Source of the DNA: Betaproteobacteria bacterium HGW-Betaproteobacteria-9
Lineage (GTDB): Bacteria > Pseudomonadota > Gammaproteobacteria > Burkholderiales > Burkholderiaceae_C
DNA length: 64,000 nucleotides
Direction of reading: 5' to 3'
Assembly: GCA_002842215.1 (NCBI GenBank)
Contig: PHCC01000013.1
Span: forward strand, 1-64,000
Shown: in pieces, positions 1 through 8,718 of the stretch
Position numbering within the stretch: the stretch's first letter is position 1
How the letters are laid out: each line of letters opens with the position of its first letter
Position numbers and translations under genes: made by a program
The notes under the pieces: generated by a model
Database searches by the model: none
What the model was told of the DNA's origin: nothing
The model's input: only the letters and a program-made list of their open reading frames with translations

Positions 1-32
1 ATAATATACATCGTGGAATATCAGAAAGATCT

Positions 33-57
33 AAAAAAGCAGACCTTGAGTCTGCTT
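33..57 (-). terminator. Rho-independent terminator for the integrase gene
   Basis: An 8-bp perfect stem (AAGCAGAC / GTCTGCTT, 5-nt loop) is followed, on the minus strand, by a run of six U. It lies about 130 nt past the stop of the minus-strand recombinase and points the right way to end that transcript. Confidence 0.75.
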
Positions 58-183
58 CACATCTTGCACATTCACTTTTGAGTGTGACAGTCGACGCCGA
101 TCCCGCCTGTTGCACGCTTTGAATATACCTACCACCGCCCCAGCTGTCAAACTTTCTCAGCACTTTGTGTCGCAGCCAAACGA

Positions 184-1155
184 TCACGGGGACCTGTGCT
201 GCGACCAGTCATAGAGCGCGCCACGCGGATGATGCACTTCGATCAGGTTTTTCAGATGGTCGGTCAGCGCCCTCGTATACAGGGTAGTTGTCGACAGGTG
301 CTCGTGCCCCAAAAGCAGTTGGATGCTCCGAAGATCCGCGCCTCCTTGGTAAAGATGAGTCGCGAAGGCATGTCGGAGCCCGTGGGCTGTCAACAATGGA
401 ATTCCGGCAACACTGGCGTACCACTTGATGCGCCTACGAAGAACGCTGTAAGTCAGTGGCCCAGGTGCTCGCAGTGACGGAAACAAATACCGGTCACCCT
501 GAACCGGCAACGATGAGGCCCGCCGTCTGCGAACCAGCAAAGGATGAACGCCTTTGAGATACAAACGCAACCAGTCTGCGACAGATTCACTCATCACGAC
601 AACGCGCTCCTTTTGGCCCTTGCCTTGAACAATCGCCCTTCTTTCTTTGGGAAAAACACAGTTGAGGCGCAGTGTCAACAACTCTGACGCTCTGACGCCT
701 GTGGCGTAGAGGAGTTCTAGCATCACGCGATCTTGAACTCCCTCCCTCGAAATGATGTTTGGTATTTGCAGCAAGCTATCCACTTCAGCGCGTGTCGGAA
801 CGAATTGAGAAAAACGTGGTCGAGGGGTTCGCATTGAATACTGTAGACTTAAAGCGATATTGGAATCGGAATAACCTTCGCCATTCAACCAAGAATAAAT
901 ACTGCGAATATGCCAGCACGTCACCGAAATGGATTGATCGGATAAATGCATTCTGGACTCTAGGTACCTTTGCACATGTTCGTGCTTCGCCTGGATCCAG
1001 GTCAGACGAGCCTTTGTGTTGAAAAGCCAGTTTACCCATTTTCGCTGCTCACTAGTGGCAGAGATAATTGTATTGCTCGACAATCCGCGCTCGCATTTCA
1101 AGTAATAAATGTATGCATCGAAATAATCTGTTGAATTGGGCATTGCAGATTTCAA
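184..1155 (-). CDS. Tyrosine recombinase / integrase (XerC/XerD-like)
   Basis: A 323-aa site-specific recombinase that would cut and rejoin DNA through a phosphotyrosine. The N-terminal SAM-like core-binding domain covers about residues 8-105 and the catalytic domain about 118-300. The full catalytic set is visible: R155 in GVRASELL, K179 in the GKGQKER hairpin, H258 and R261 in HGLRHAFATH, H284 in LLGHEHLS and the nucleophile Y293 in TLYTRA. The length is normal for a standalone Xer-type or island integrase and the frame is intact. No partner recombinase and no obvious att site is seen beside it. The next gene on the same strand is a thermonuclease, followed by transposase debris, so it probably belongs to a mobile or formerly mobile segment at the window edge. 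The exact substrate cannot be told from sequence. Confidence 0.9.
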   Translation of the reverse strand: MKSAMPNSTDYFDAYIYYLKCERGLSSNTIISATSEQRKWVNWLFNTKARLTWIQAKHEHVQRYLESRMHLSDQSISVTCWHIRSIYSWLNGEGYSDSNIALSLQYSMRTPRPRFSQFVPTRAEVDSLLQIPNIISREGVQDRVMLELLYATGVRASELLTLRLNCVFPKERRAIVQGKGQKERVVVMSESVADWLRLYLKGVHPLLVRRRRASSLPVQGDRYLFPSLRAPGPLTYSVLRRRIKWYASVAGIPLLTAHGLRHAFATHLYQGGADLRSIQLLLGHEHLSTTTLYTRALTDHLKNLIEVHHPRGALYDWSQHRSP

Positions 1156-1477
1156 AATTTTGTTTGCAGTGCGTGAAATTCCAAATTCTGCAGTATGGAT
1201 GTCGCTGGCGTAGCGACCCAGGGACCGCGCACTGACGTTTGGATATGAAGCTAGGATTGTTAGAACTTAGGCGTTGGTATGCAGACGAACGCCTTTGCAA
1301 CTGCGTGCAGCTATCGAGTGGCTAAGCGGTGCGTTGAGCAACGTCCAGCGGGCTGAAGCTGGGTCCGAGCGGCGACCGACATGGGCCGCCATCACTCGTC
1401 GCGGACTCCCACCTACCGCTTATATCCACTCACGTCAGACAAAACCTCTGGTGCTGTTTCTATTGAATTGTCGGTTT
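1156..1477. other. Intergenic region, 322 bp, no gene seen
   Basis: No convincing coding sequence. A 7-bp inverted repeat (AGGCGTT at 1269-1275, AACGCCT at 1288-1294, 12-nt loop) is the only structure I noticed; it has no U-run. The promoter of the integrase must lie here, but I cannot point to clear -35/-10 boxes. Confidence 0.4.
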
Positions 1478-2008
1478 TCACTGTGCAACATTTCTCCCGG
1501 CGCGCTTTGCTTTTCTAAAATCCCAAGGCGGCGTTGGAGCATCCTCCGCACACAAGCCAATTTTCCTCGATCGAGCGGCCACTTCCGATTTTTCATAGGC
1601 CATTCGATCTGTTACTGATTGCTCAAATTCGTAGGCTTTATAGTGCCAGGCCATTCCGCGTTTGACCTGCTCTAGATTTGCATCAACTCCATCCTTTAAG
1701 ATCTTCCCGACCTCTCGGCCATAGCGATCACGCCTATCGGTTTTCACAGAAACCCACCGATCAAACACTAGATCGCTCAATGAATCCTTTGATCGATGTC
1801 CGAACGGTTGCCTCTTCTCGGGAGCATCGATTCCAGACAAGCGCAACTTGTGCATAACCATTGATGTATCGAGGACTGTGACAGTATCACCATCGGCAAC
1901 CCCTACTACGCTAGCAGAATAAGTATCCGCAGGTGCTTGAAGATGGACAGTAAGAACGCAAAGAGCGCCCACTGCCTTGCAAAGCCTCGATGCACAATTG
2001 AAAGGCAT
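1478..2008 (-). CDS. Secreted thermonuclease (SNase-like) family protein
   Basis: A 176-aa staphylococcal-nuclease homologue, predicted to hydrolyse nucleic acid outside the cytoplasm. I chose the ATG at 2008 rather than the upstream in-frame ATG because it starts a normal signal peptide (residues 1 to about 27, hydrophobic, ending QAPA). The SNase fold follows: VVGVADGDTVTVLD, then LRLSGIDAPE with R57 and E64 at the positions of the nuclease catalytic Arg/Glu, then DRYGREVGKI with R98 as the second catalytic Arg. The tail has the usual WxxxKY (AWHYKAY) and WDFRKAKR elements. All catalytic residues are present, so it should be active. It sits between the recombinase and transposase remnants, which fits a mobile origin (inference). 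Confidence 0.88.
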   Translation of the reverse strand: MPFNCASRLCKAVGALCVLTVHLQAPADTYSASVVGVADGDTVTVLDTSMVMHKLRLSGIDAPEKRQPFGHRSKDSLSDLVFDRWVSVKTDRRDRYGREVGKILKDGVDANLEQVKRGMAWHYKAYEFEQSVTDRMAYEKSEVAARSRKIGLCAEDAPTPPWDFRKAKRAGRNVAQ

Positions 2009-2265
2009 TCTTTTTCCCTGAATTGACTCAATAAAATGAGCTTCTTTTTCCAAGTCTACACTGCAATATCACCTTCCCATCTTGTCAAGATGGCGGACGT
2101 ACCCATTGTTGTTTAAATCGAAAGAACGTGGCGAGCGCCGGCAGTGCTTGGAATGTATTTTCGACAGGCATGCGCCCTCCTCCTTTGCGACTTCGAAACG
2201 CACATGCGCTTTCACCCTATGACCGGGCCGAACTTGAAATCTGGCTCGCTGTACGAGCTCAATTT
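2009..2265. other. Intergenic region without a supported gene
   Basis: Short open frames exist on both strands, but none has recognisable domains or a good ribosome-binding site. It separates the thermonuclease start from the IS3 remnant. Confidence 0.35.
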
Positions 2266-2411
2266 TCAAGGGCCAGCGTATTGGCTCTTCCACTTGTAGT
2301 AAGTGGGGTCGCTGATGCCGTGCTTCCTGCAGGTCTCACCGACCTTGGCCCCAGTTCGACTTCTTTGAGGATCGCCATGATCTGGCTTTCACTGAATCTT
2401 GATTTCTTCAT
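2266..2411 (-). pseudogene. IS3-family transposase OrfA remnant (frameshifted)
   Basis: From the ATG at 2411 the minus strand reads MKKSRFSESQIMAILKEVELG, the standard start of IS3-family OrfA helix-turn-helix proteins. About 20 codons in, one base appears missing (GGGGCC where GGCGCC is expected). In the shifted frame the protein resumes as AKVGETCRKHGISDPTYYKW, the usual continuation, and then stops after KSQYAG. Only the first 45 or so residues of OrfA remain, and no OrfB or inverted repeat was recognised. This is a dead insertion-sequence fragment. Confidence 0.8.
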
Positions 2412-2462
2412 GTAGGGACTCCGTTGGTTGGAATTCTCTACTCCCGACTGGTACAGGTTTTC

Positions 2463-2615
2463 GAGGTGGCTTCAGCATCAATCACACGGCTGGTGGGCGC
2501 GATGATGCTGGAGCAAAACGACGAGTGGAGTTTGAACCGGCGCCACATGCAGCTCGAAGGTTTGCAGACCTTGAGCGATGCTTTGCCCACTCGGCTGTCC
2601 GCAGTGGCACGCTGA
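2463..2615 (+). pseudogene. IS256/Mutator-type transposase C-terminal remnant
   Basis: The plus-strand frame ending at 2615 carries RLVGAMMLEQNDEWSLNRR followed by a short MQLEGLQTLSD tail. This matches the conserved C-terminal end of IS256-family transposases (LVGA-LLEQNDEW-..-RY-L). The catalytic DDE core is absent, so this is a 3' fragment about 50 codons long. It lies head to head with the IS3 remnant, showing at least two independent insertions in this spot upstream of the phn operon. Confidence 0.65.
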
Positions 2616-2801
2616 GCACCGTGTATCTCAGCCTGTCCGGGCTGTGGACTTACACCACCTCTCGGGACACGACCTGAACCGCCGCTCGACTTAGACCTGC
2701 GCGCTTAGTTCGACCACCGGCTTCACATGTGAACAGCATTAAGGGAGTTGCAGCGCCATGTCCCGGCATCGCGGTGGCAACGGATCGTTGCAACGCCCGG
2801 G

Positions 2802-2819
2802 CTGTCATGAAACGGACAT
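2802..2819 (+). promoter_or_regulatory. Candidate Pho box upstream of phnF
   Basis: CTGTCATGAAACGGACAT resembles the 18-bp PhoB binding site made of two 7-bp CTGTCAT half sites with a 4-bp spacer. The first half is perfect and the second matches 5 of 7. It lies 48 bp before the phnF start, where PhoB would activate the phosphonate operon under phosphate limitation. Confidence 0.6.
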
Positions 2820-2848
2820 GAGCACCTCGTAAGCTTGCACTCATCCGC

Positions 2849-2860
2849 TTATCTAGATAA
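2849..2860 (+). promoter_or_regulatory. Palindrome, candidate PhnF operator
   Basis: TTATCTAGATAA is a perfect 12-bp palindrome ending 6 bp before the phnF ATG. GntR/HutC-type regulators commonly repress their own operon through such a site, so it is a reasonable PhnF operator. It is an inference from position and symmetry only. Confidence 0.45.
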
Positions 2861-2866
2861 CTAAAT

Positions 2867-3595
2867 ATGAGCCTTTACGTTGTCAATCGCGATTCTGGCC
2901 TGGCCCTGTACGCACAGATCGCTCAACAACTGGAGCAGGTCGTTCTCACCCAATACGCATCAGGCGACTGCTTGCCGTCGGAGGGGGATCTGGCCGTGCA
3001 ATTTGGCGTCAATCGCCACACGTTGCGCCGGGCCGTTGACGAGCTGGTTGAAGCTGGCCTGCTGGAGCGCCGTCACGGCTTGGGCATTTTTGTGCTCGAC
3101 ACCCAGTTGGACTACCAGATCGGCAAAGGCACCCGGTTCACCGAAAACCTAGCCGCACTCGGGTTCATGACCGAGAACCGCATCCTGCGCAAACAGACCA
3201 TCGGCGCCCTGCCCAGGGTGGCACAACGCCTGGCCATTCAGGAGGGGGATGCGGTGCACTGGATCGAAACGCTGCGCATGGTGGAGCTACGCCCCATGTG
3301 CCTCATATCGCACTTCGTGCCCGCCGAAAAATTTCCGGATCTCTTTGAGCGCTTCGAAAGCGGATCGCTGCACTCGCTACTGAGTGCCACATATGGCTGC
3401 AAGTTGCGCCGAACAGAAAGCCTGGTGACGTCGGTGCTCCCGCAAGGGGATGACGCCAAGACGCTGGGCATGCCGCAGAACCGACCGGTGCTGCGGGTCA
3501 AGAGTGTGAACGTGGACGACCGGGATGGTACCCCGGTCGAATACGCCATTACCCGGTTCCGTGCAGACCGGATCCAACTGCGCATCAACCCCTGA
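2867..3595 (+). CDS. phnF: GntR-family regulator of phosphonate uptake and metabolism
   Basis: A 242-aa GntR/HutC-subfamily transcription factor. The winged helix-turn-helix spans residues 36-77 (PSEGDLAVQFGVNRHTLRRA followed by the GLLERRHGLGIFV wing). The C-terminal UTRA ligand-binding domain runs from about 95 to 235. It is the first gene of the phn operon and is transcribed in the same direction as phnD, 50 nt downstream, so it likely controls the whole run. A Pho box and a palindrome lie upstream. There is no strong Shine-Dalgarno before this ATG, but the start fits the family's N-terminus. PhnF proteins are usually repressors relieved by phosphonate or phosphate starvation; the ligand here is unknown. 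Confidence 0.9.
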   Translation: MSLYVVNRDSGLALYAQIAQQLEQVVLTQYASGDCLPSEGDLAVQFGVNRHTLRRAVDELVEAGLLERRHGLGIFVLDTQLDYQIGKGTRFTENLAALGFMTENRILRKQTIGALPRVAQRLAIQEGDAVHWIETLRMVELRPMCLISHFVPAEKFPDLFERFESGSLHSLLSATYGCKLRRTESLVTSVLPQGDDAKTLGMPQNRPVLRVKSVNVDDRDGTPVEYAITRFRADRIQLRINP

Positions 3596-3645
3596 CGGTC
3601 TCGCAAACCTATCTCTTTGTCTTCCCACTCACAGGAGCTCTTGTA

Positions 3646-4587
3646 ATGTATCTGAAACAATCCATCCGCCGTACGCTGTTGGCCGCTGGCCTCGCCTTGA
3701 TAGCCAGTCCCTTTGCGGCCATGGCCGCGCAAAACGACGGCACGGCAGCCAAACCGCTGCGCGTGATTCTGGTGCCCGCCGACGGCGGCACCGAAGACGG
3801 CACCAAGAAGGACTTCCAGCCCATCTTCTCGGCCATCGAACAATCAACCGGCTTGAAGTTCGACATCAAGGTCGGCCAGAGTTATGGCTCGGTCGTTGAA
3901 GCCATGTGCAGCGGCGCTGCCGACATCGCCTGGTACGGCCCGGTGACCTACCTGCAGGCCAAGGGACGTGGCTGTTCCGAGCTGCTGGCACTGGCGGTCA
4001 GTCACGGCAAGTCCGTCTATTACTCCGGTCTGTTTGCCCGTACCGACAGCGGCGTTAACAGCGTTGCCGACCTCAAAGGCAAGAAAGTGGCTCTGGGGGA
4101 TGTGAACTCTACCTCCAGCTTCGCCGTTCCCGTGGCCATGATGATGGCCGGTGGCGTGCAGCCCGCGCGCGACCTGGGAACCATCAACATGGCTGGCAGC
4201 CATGCCAACGTGCTCAAAGCCCTGGCTGAGGGGCTGGTCGATGCGGGCGGCGCCTCGTTCGACTCGTTCGAGAAGGCGGTCAACGGCAAAGCCATCGACC
4301 CCACCAAGGTCAAAGTAATCGTCAAGAGCGCGGCGCTTCCCTACCCACCGCTGGGCATTCACCCCAAAGTGGATGGCGGCGTCAAGGCCAAGTTGCGCGA
4401 GGCATTCAACAACGTCGACAAACTGCCCGGCATCACCAAAGACCAGATTCGTGGCTACGGTGGAGGCAAGGTGGACGGCTACACCGCCAACGTCAGCGAA
4501 GAAGACATGACCAACGCCGGCAAGCTGTTTGAGATGGTCACCGATCAGGTCAAGCAGGACATCATGAAAAAGGCCAGCGCGCGCTAA
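3646..4587 (+). CDS. phnD: Phosphonate ABC transporter substrate-binding protein
   Basis: A 313-aa periplasmic binding protein that captures phosphonates (in E. coli, 2-aminoethylphosphonate) for the PhnCE importer. The signal peptide is clear (RR then a hydrophobic stretch, cleavage near residue 27 after AAMAA). The mature part shows PhnD-family features: the LVPADGGTEDGTKKDF start, GAADIAWYGPVTYL, and the VDAGGASFDSF and GIHPKVDGG segments. An AGGAGC ribosome-binding site precedes the ATG. It comes before phnC and phnE, as expected for an import cassette. Function is confident from family and context; preferred substrate is not visible. Confidence 0.93.
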   Translation: MYLKQSIRRTLLAAGLALIASPFAAMAAQNDGTAAKPLRVILVPADGGTEDGTKKDFQPIFSAIEQSTGLKFDIKVGQSYGSVVEAMCSGAADIAWYGPVTYLQAKGRGCSELLALAVSHGKSVYYSGLFARTDSGVNSVADLKGKKVALGDVNSTSSFAVPVAMMMAGGVQPARDLGTINMAGSHANVLKALAEGLVDAGGASFDSFEKAVNGKAIDPTKVKVIVKSAALPYPPLGIHPKVDGGVKAKLREAFNNVDKLPGITKDQIRGYGGGKVDGYTANVSEEDMTNAGKLFEMVTDQVKQDIMKKASAR

Positions 4588-4673
4588 ACAGCGCCGCGCT
4601 ACACAAGCACCTCTTGCACGACAGCCGACCCAGGCCTCTGGGTCTGGCCGCTGCATGAAAGAAAGGAAGCGAC

Positions 4674-5471
4674 ATGATCCGCTTTGAATCTCTCCAAAAA
4701 ATCTGGCCTGATGGCACCCGAGCGATCAGCGACGTGTCGCTGGAAATCCCGCAGGGCCAGTTCTGTGTGATCCTCGGACCCTCGGGTGCGGGCAAATCCA
4801 CCCTGCTGCGCGCGGTCAACGGACTCATGCGCCCGACCACGGGTCGGGTGTTGATCGACGGCGTCGAATTCAACACCGCCACGCAGCGCGCGTTGCGCCA
4901 GCGCGTGGCCATGATCCACCAGCACTTCAACCTGACCAACCGCATGAGCGTGGCGTCCAACGTGCTCTCAGGCTTGTTGCCGGTGGTGTCCACCGTGCGC
5001 GCCCTGTCCGGCTGGTTCAAACCCGAGCAGCGCCAGAAAGCATGCCAGTTGCTCGACCGAGTCGGCTTGTCTCCCACGCACCTTCAGCGCCGTGCGGGCG
5101 ATTTGTCGGGCGGGCAACAGCAGCGGGTGGGCATTGCCCGCGCCTTCATGATGGACCCCGAAGTGGTGCTGGCCGACGAGCCGGTGGCCAGCCTCGATCC
5201 GAAGATCTCGCGCGACATCCTGAGCCTGATTCGCGACGCTGCGCGCGAGCGCAACGCCACCGTGCTGTGCAGCCTGCACCAGGTCGACTTGGCCCGAGAG
5301 TTTGGCGACCGCATTGTGGGTATGCGCGATGGTCGTGTTGTCTTCGACGGTACGCCGCAGGAGTTCACCGAAGAACGCGTGCAGGCGCTCTACCAGGGTG
5401 CCCGCTGGGAAGATGCACCTGCGGCCGAGAGCAATGGGACGCAATCGTTGGCCGGTCTGGCTGTGGCATGA
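4674..5471 (+). CDS. phnC: Phosphonate ABC transporter ATP-binding protein
   Basis: A 265-aa ATPase that powers phosphonate import with PhnD and PhnE. Walker A is GPSGAGKS (35-42), the ABC signature is LSGGQQQR (from 144), Walker B is VVLADEP (164-170) with the D-loop SLDP after it, and the switch histidine lies in LCSLHQVD. The AAAGAAAGGAAG ribosome-binding region precedes the ATG. The gene sits 86 nt after phnD and its TGA overlaps a possible upstream ATG of phnE, consistent with translational coupling. Confidence 0.94.
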   Translation: MIRFESLQKIWPDGTRAISDVSLEIPQGQFCVILGPSGAGKSTLLRAVNGLMRPTTGRVLIDGVEFNTATQRALRQRVAMIHQHFNLTNRMSVASNVLSGLLPVVSTVRALSGWFKPEQRQKACQLLDRVGLSPTHLQRRAGDLSGGQQQRVGIARAFMMDPEVVLADEPVASLDPKISRDILSLIRDAARERNATVLCSLHQVDLAREFGDRIVGMRDGRVVFDGTPQEFTEERVQALYQGARWEDAPAAESNGTQSLAGLAVA

Positions 5472-5482
5472 GGGGCGAAGCG

Positions 5483-6514
5483 ATGAACACCTCCACACGC
5501 CCCATACCCGTGCCTCCCCAAGGCACCGCACTGCACTGGCATCTGAGTGCTCCCTACAACGCCAAACACCTGCTGGTGCTGATAGCGGTCATGGTGCTGC
5601 TGCTCGTGACCGGACAACGCACCGAAATGGACCGCATGGTTGCCATGACCGCACAGGCCGTGGCCAAGACCGTGGGCCTGGCCGACGATTCTCAGGTCGC
5701 GCGCGGCCTGTCGCGCGTCGGCCAAGCCATGTGGCCACCGGCCATCGCAGAAACCGAAGAGGTGGGCCGGATTCAGGACTTGGATCGCCAGAAGCTGCCC
5801 CTGTTCTCGCGCATCGAGACCCAGGAGCGCGTCGAACAGAAGATGAATCTGGACACGCTGCAGATGGAGGCCACGACAGAATCCGTCGAAGTGCTGGTCA
5901 AGCCGGTCGGCTATGTCTGGACGGTGTTCGTCAAGATGATCGAGACCCTGGAGATCGCGCTCTGGGGCACGATCCTGTCGGTGCTGGTGTCCATTCCCTT
6001 GGCCTACTTCGCAGCCCGAAACTACAGCCCCAACCGCACCACCTACACCGCCGCCCGCGGAGCCATCAGCCTGCTGCGTTCAGCGCCGGAACTCATCGTG
6101 GCTTTGTTCCTAGTGCTGGCCTACGGCTTCGGCCCCATCGCTGGCGTGCTGGCACTGGGCCTGCACGCGGCCGGCTTCCTGGGCAAGTTCTACGCCGAAG
6201 ACATCGAGAACGCAGACAAGAAGCCGCAGGAAGCGCTGGAAGCCATTGGCGCGGGCAAGCTCAAGACGCTGTGGTACGGCGTCATCCCTCAGGTCTTGCC
6301 CCAGTACATCGCCTACACCGCCTACATCCTGGACCGCAATCTCCGCATGGCCACCGTCATCGGTCTGGTCGGGGCGGGCGGAATCGGCCAGGAACTCAAG
6401 GGGCGGTTTGACATGTTCCAGTACGGCCATGTCATGACCATCCTGATCGCGATCTTCGTCTTTGTGTTCGTGCTGGACCAGTTGCAGGCGCGCATCCGCG
6501 CCCGGCTGATTTGA
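5483..6514 (+). CDS. phnE: Phosphonate ABC transporter permease
   Basis: A 343-aa inner-membrane permease for phosphonate import. It has an N-terminal membrane segment (HLLVLIAVMVLLLVTG), a long periplasmic stretch, and then a BPD-type permease domain with the EAA-like cytoplasmic loop (QEALEAIGAGKLKTLWYGVIP). The ATG at 5483 is preferred because AGGGG lies about 8 nt upstream; an in-frame ATG at 5468 overlapping the phnC stop is also possible. It is longer than E. coli PhnE, mainly through the periplasmic insert between the first and second membrane segments. Confidence 0.92.
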   Translation: MNTSTRPIPVPPQGTALHWHLSAPYNAKHLLVLIAVMVLLLVTGQRTEMDRMVAMTAQAVAKTVGLADDSQVARGLSRVGQAMWPPAIAETEEVGRIQDLDRQKLPLFSRIETQERVEQKMNLDTLQMEATTESVEVLVKPVGYVWTVFVKMIETLEIALWGTILSVLVSIPLAYFAARNYSPNRTTYTAARGAISLLRSAPELIVALFLVLAYGFGPIAGVLALGLHAAGFLGKFYAEDIENADKKPQEALEAIGAGKLKTLWYGVIPQVLPQYIAYTAYILDRNLRMATVIGLVGAGGIGQELKGRFDMFQYGHVMTILIAIFVFVFVLDQLQARIRARLI

Positions 6515-6540
6515 CGCGACTGCTGACAACAAGGAACAAC

Positions 6541-7020
6541 ATGACAAACACTTCTGAAGCACCTGACCGCGCGCAGTGGTTGCGGCTGTGGTCGGCCTTG
6601 CCGGCCGCCGCGGTCAAGGCCCTGGCGGCCGATCTGGCGGGCCAACACCAGGTCGAAGACCTCGCGCTGCCGCAATCCGGTCTGGGTCTGCTGCCGCTGA
6701 CCGACAGCGCACTGGGCGATACCTATTTCATCGGCGAGATCCCCCTGGCGCAGGCGCATGTGCGCGTCACGCCCAGCCAAGGGCCCTCCGTCGAAGGCGC
6801 GGCCATTCTCATGGACGATCGCGCCGGGGTGGCCCGCGCCATGGCCATTCTGGACGCGGTGCTGGCGGCCCGTTTGCCCGGTAGTGACGCGGCCCTGCAG
6901 CTGCTCACCCAGGGTGAAGCCGCCGTGGCGGAGCAAAGTCGTCAGCGCCGCGCCTTGCTCGCGGCCACGCGGGTGGACTTTGCCCTGCTGGGCACGAACG
7001 AGGAGGACGATGATGAATGA
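6541..7020 (+). CDS. phnG: C-P lyase core subunit PhnG
   Basis: A 159-aa subunit of the PhnGHIJ core complex, which converts alkylphosphonate plus ATP to ribose-1-alkylphosphonate 5-triphosphate and then breaks the C-P bond. The protein carries family segments RxxWLRLWSALP and GDTYFIGEIPLAQAHV, and GAAILMDDR. The ATG at 6541 has AAGGA upstream, whereas the longer open frame starts inside phnE. Its stop overlaps phnH by 8 nt, as usual in tightly coupled phn operons. Confidence 0.9.
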   Translation: MTNTSEAPDRAQWLRLWSALPAAAVKALAADLAGQHQVEDLALPQSGLGLLPLTDSALGDTYFIGEIPLAQAHVRVTPSQGPSVEGAAILMDDRAGVARAMAILDAVLAARLPGSDAALQLLTQGEAAVAEQSRQRRALLAATRVDFALLGTNEEDDDE

Positions 7021-7597
7021 GACATTGATGGCGGCTGCACCGACAGAAGCAGCGTGGCGCATCTGGCAAGCGCCGCGCCAGCAAACGGCGTTTCGCCAGT
7101 TGATGACCGCGTTTTCCTATCCGGGCCGCGTGGTGCCACTGGCCGATGGCGCTGAATCGGCGCTCATGCTGGTGTTGGCCACCCTGGGGGACAGCGCCTG
7201 CGCGCTGGCCGATCCACAGCACGCGCTCACAGGAGACGATCTGCGCCGACTGGGCGTGCGCTCGGCCAGCGTCGAGGCGGCCGAGTTCGTGCTGACCGAT
7301 GGCAACCGTTTGTTGGAAGCCACGCCGCGCCTGGGCTCGCTGGAAAACCCCGAACAGGGTGCGACCGTGGTGATGCGCGTCTCCCGTTTCGGTGAGGGTG
7401 CACAGCTGCGGCTCACCGGGCCGGGCATTCAACACGAGCAGGTGCTGCAGGTCGGCGGCATCGATCCGGGCTGGTGGAAGCAACGGGCCGAATGGAATGC
7501 CCACTTCCCGCTGGGCGTCGACCTGATTCTGGTGAGCGGGCGCGAGGTCGCGGTATTGCCCCGAACCACCCACATCAACTTCAAAGGAGCCCACTGA
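7013..7597 (+). CDS. phnH: C-P lyase core subunit PhnH
   Basis: A 194-aa PhnH homologue, equal in length to the E. coli protein, which forms part of the PhnGHIJ complex and resembles a PLP-type fold without cofactor. Recognisable segments are WQAPRQQTAFRQLMTAFSYPGR at the start and HFPLGVDLILVSG near the end. GAGGAGG lies 6-7 nt before the ATG at 7013; an adjacent ATG at 7010 is possible. It overlaps phnG and its TGA overlaps the phnI ATG. Confidence 0.9.
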   Translation: MNETLMAAAPTEAAWRIWQAPRQQTAFRQLMTAFSYPGRVVPLADGAESALMLVLATLGDSACALADPQHALTGDDLRRLGVRSASVEAAEFVLTDGNRLLEATPRLGSLENPEQGATVVMRVSRFGEGAQLRLTGPGIQHEQVLQVGGIDPGWWKQRAEWNAHFPLGVDLILVSGREVAVLPRTTHINFKGAH

Positions 7598-8718
7598 TGG
7601 GATACGTTGCCATCAAGGGCGGTGGCCGAGCCATCGCTGGTGCCGAAGCCGCCGTCGAGGCCCTGCGCTGCGCCGAAGGGCCAGCGGGTACGCCGCTCAC
7701 GCTGTCGGCCATCGAACAGCAGCTGCGGCTGCTGACCTCGCGCGTCGTGTCTGAAGGGGGCCTCTACCACCCACGCCTGGCCGCTCTGGCCATCAAACAG
7801 ATGCAGGGCGACACACTGGAAGCGGCGTTCGCCCTGCGCGCCTACCGCTCCACCAAGCCACGCCTGATGGATGTGCCGGTGCAGGACACGAGCCGCATGC
7901 GCCTGATCCGCCGGATTTCGAGCGCTTTCAAGGACATCCCCGGCGGACAAATGCTGGGCCCGACCACCGACTACGCGTTGCGCCTGATGCGCCTGGATTT
8001 GGCCAAGGAATCGCCCGAGGACTTTCGCGCGGTATCGCGGCGGTTTCTGGACAGCGTGCCCGATACCGATCTGCCCGACACGTTCCCCAAAGTGGTCGAT
8101 GCCTTGCGTGAAGAAGGCCTGCTGCCGGCGCTCACCCGCCGCTCCCGCGCGGCATTCGACATCACCCGCGACCCGTTGGTGTTCCCGGTACCGCGTTCGG
8201 CGGCCCTGGCCACCATGGCGCGCGCCGAAACTGGCTCGCTTCTGGCCATCGCCTACTCCAACATGCGCGGCTACGGCGACGTACACCCCACCATCGCCGA
8301 ATTGCGGGTGGGCTATGTGCCGGTGATGTTGCCGCACCCGGTGACGGGCGAGCCCATCGAGGCCGGTGAAGTGCTGATGACCGAATGCGAGGTGGTGGCC
8401 ATGTTTGAGGGCGATGCCACCGACGGCCCACCCACCTTCACCCTGGGCTATGGCGCCTGCTTCGGTCACAACGAAGTCAAGGCCATTGCCATGGCCATCC
8501 TTGATCGCGCCTTGCAAAAAGGCATGCGCGACGGGCCTTCCAATCCGTCGGAAGACCCCGAGTTCGTGCTGTTGCACGTCGATGGTGTTGATTCCATGGG
8601 CTTTGCCAGCCACTACAAGATGCCGCACTACGTGACCTTCCAGTCCGACATGGACCGCCTGCGCACCACGCAGGACAAGGCCACCGCACAACCGACCCCC
8701 GAAGGAGCGCCAACATGA
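7597..8718 (+). CDS. phnI: C-P lyase core subunit PhnI
   Basis: A 373-aa PhnI protein that displaces adenine from ATP with phosphonate in the C-P lyase pathway. The N-terminus MGYVAIKGGGRAIAGAE is characteristic, as are the YSNMRGYGDVHPTIAELRVG and GYGACFGHNEVKAIAMAIL segments and the C-terminal HYKMPHYVTFQSDM. The start uses an ATGA-type overlap with phnH and has AAAGGAG upstream. Full length for the family. Confidence 0.94.
   Translation: MGYVAIKGGGRAIAGAEAAVEALRCAEGPAGTPLTLSAIEQQLRLLTSRVVSEGGLYHPRLAALAIKQMQGDTLEAAFALRAYRSTKPRLMDVPVQDTSRMRLIRRISSAFKDIPGGQMLGPTTDYALRLMRLDLAKESPEDFRAVSRRFLDSVPDTDLPDTFPKVVDALREEGLLPALTRRSRAAFDITRDPLVFPVPRSAALATMARAETGSLLAIAYSNMRGYGDVHPTIAELRVGYVPVMLPHPVTGEPIEAGEVLMTECEVVAMFEGDATDGPPTFTLGYGACFGHNEVKAIAMAILDRALQKGMRDGPSNPSEDPEFVLLHVDGVDSMGFASHYKMPHYVTFQSDMDRLRTTQDKATAQPTPEGAPT

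Noticed and set aside
1269..1294. Inverted repeat AGGCGTT...AACGCCT near the integrase, considered as an attC site
   Set aside because: The core sites of attC are not clear, the recombinase is Xer-like without the integron-specific insert, and no cassette array is seen.
2650..2844. 64-codon minus-strand frame before phnF
   Set aside because: It covers the Pho box region, has no homology and overlaps regulatory sequence.
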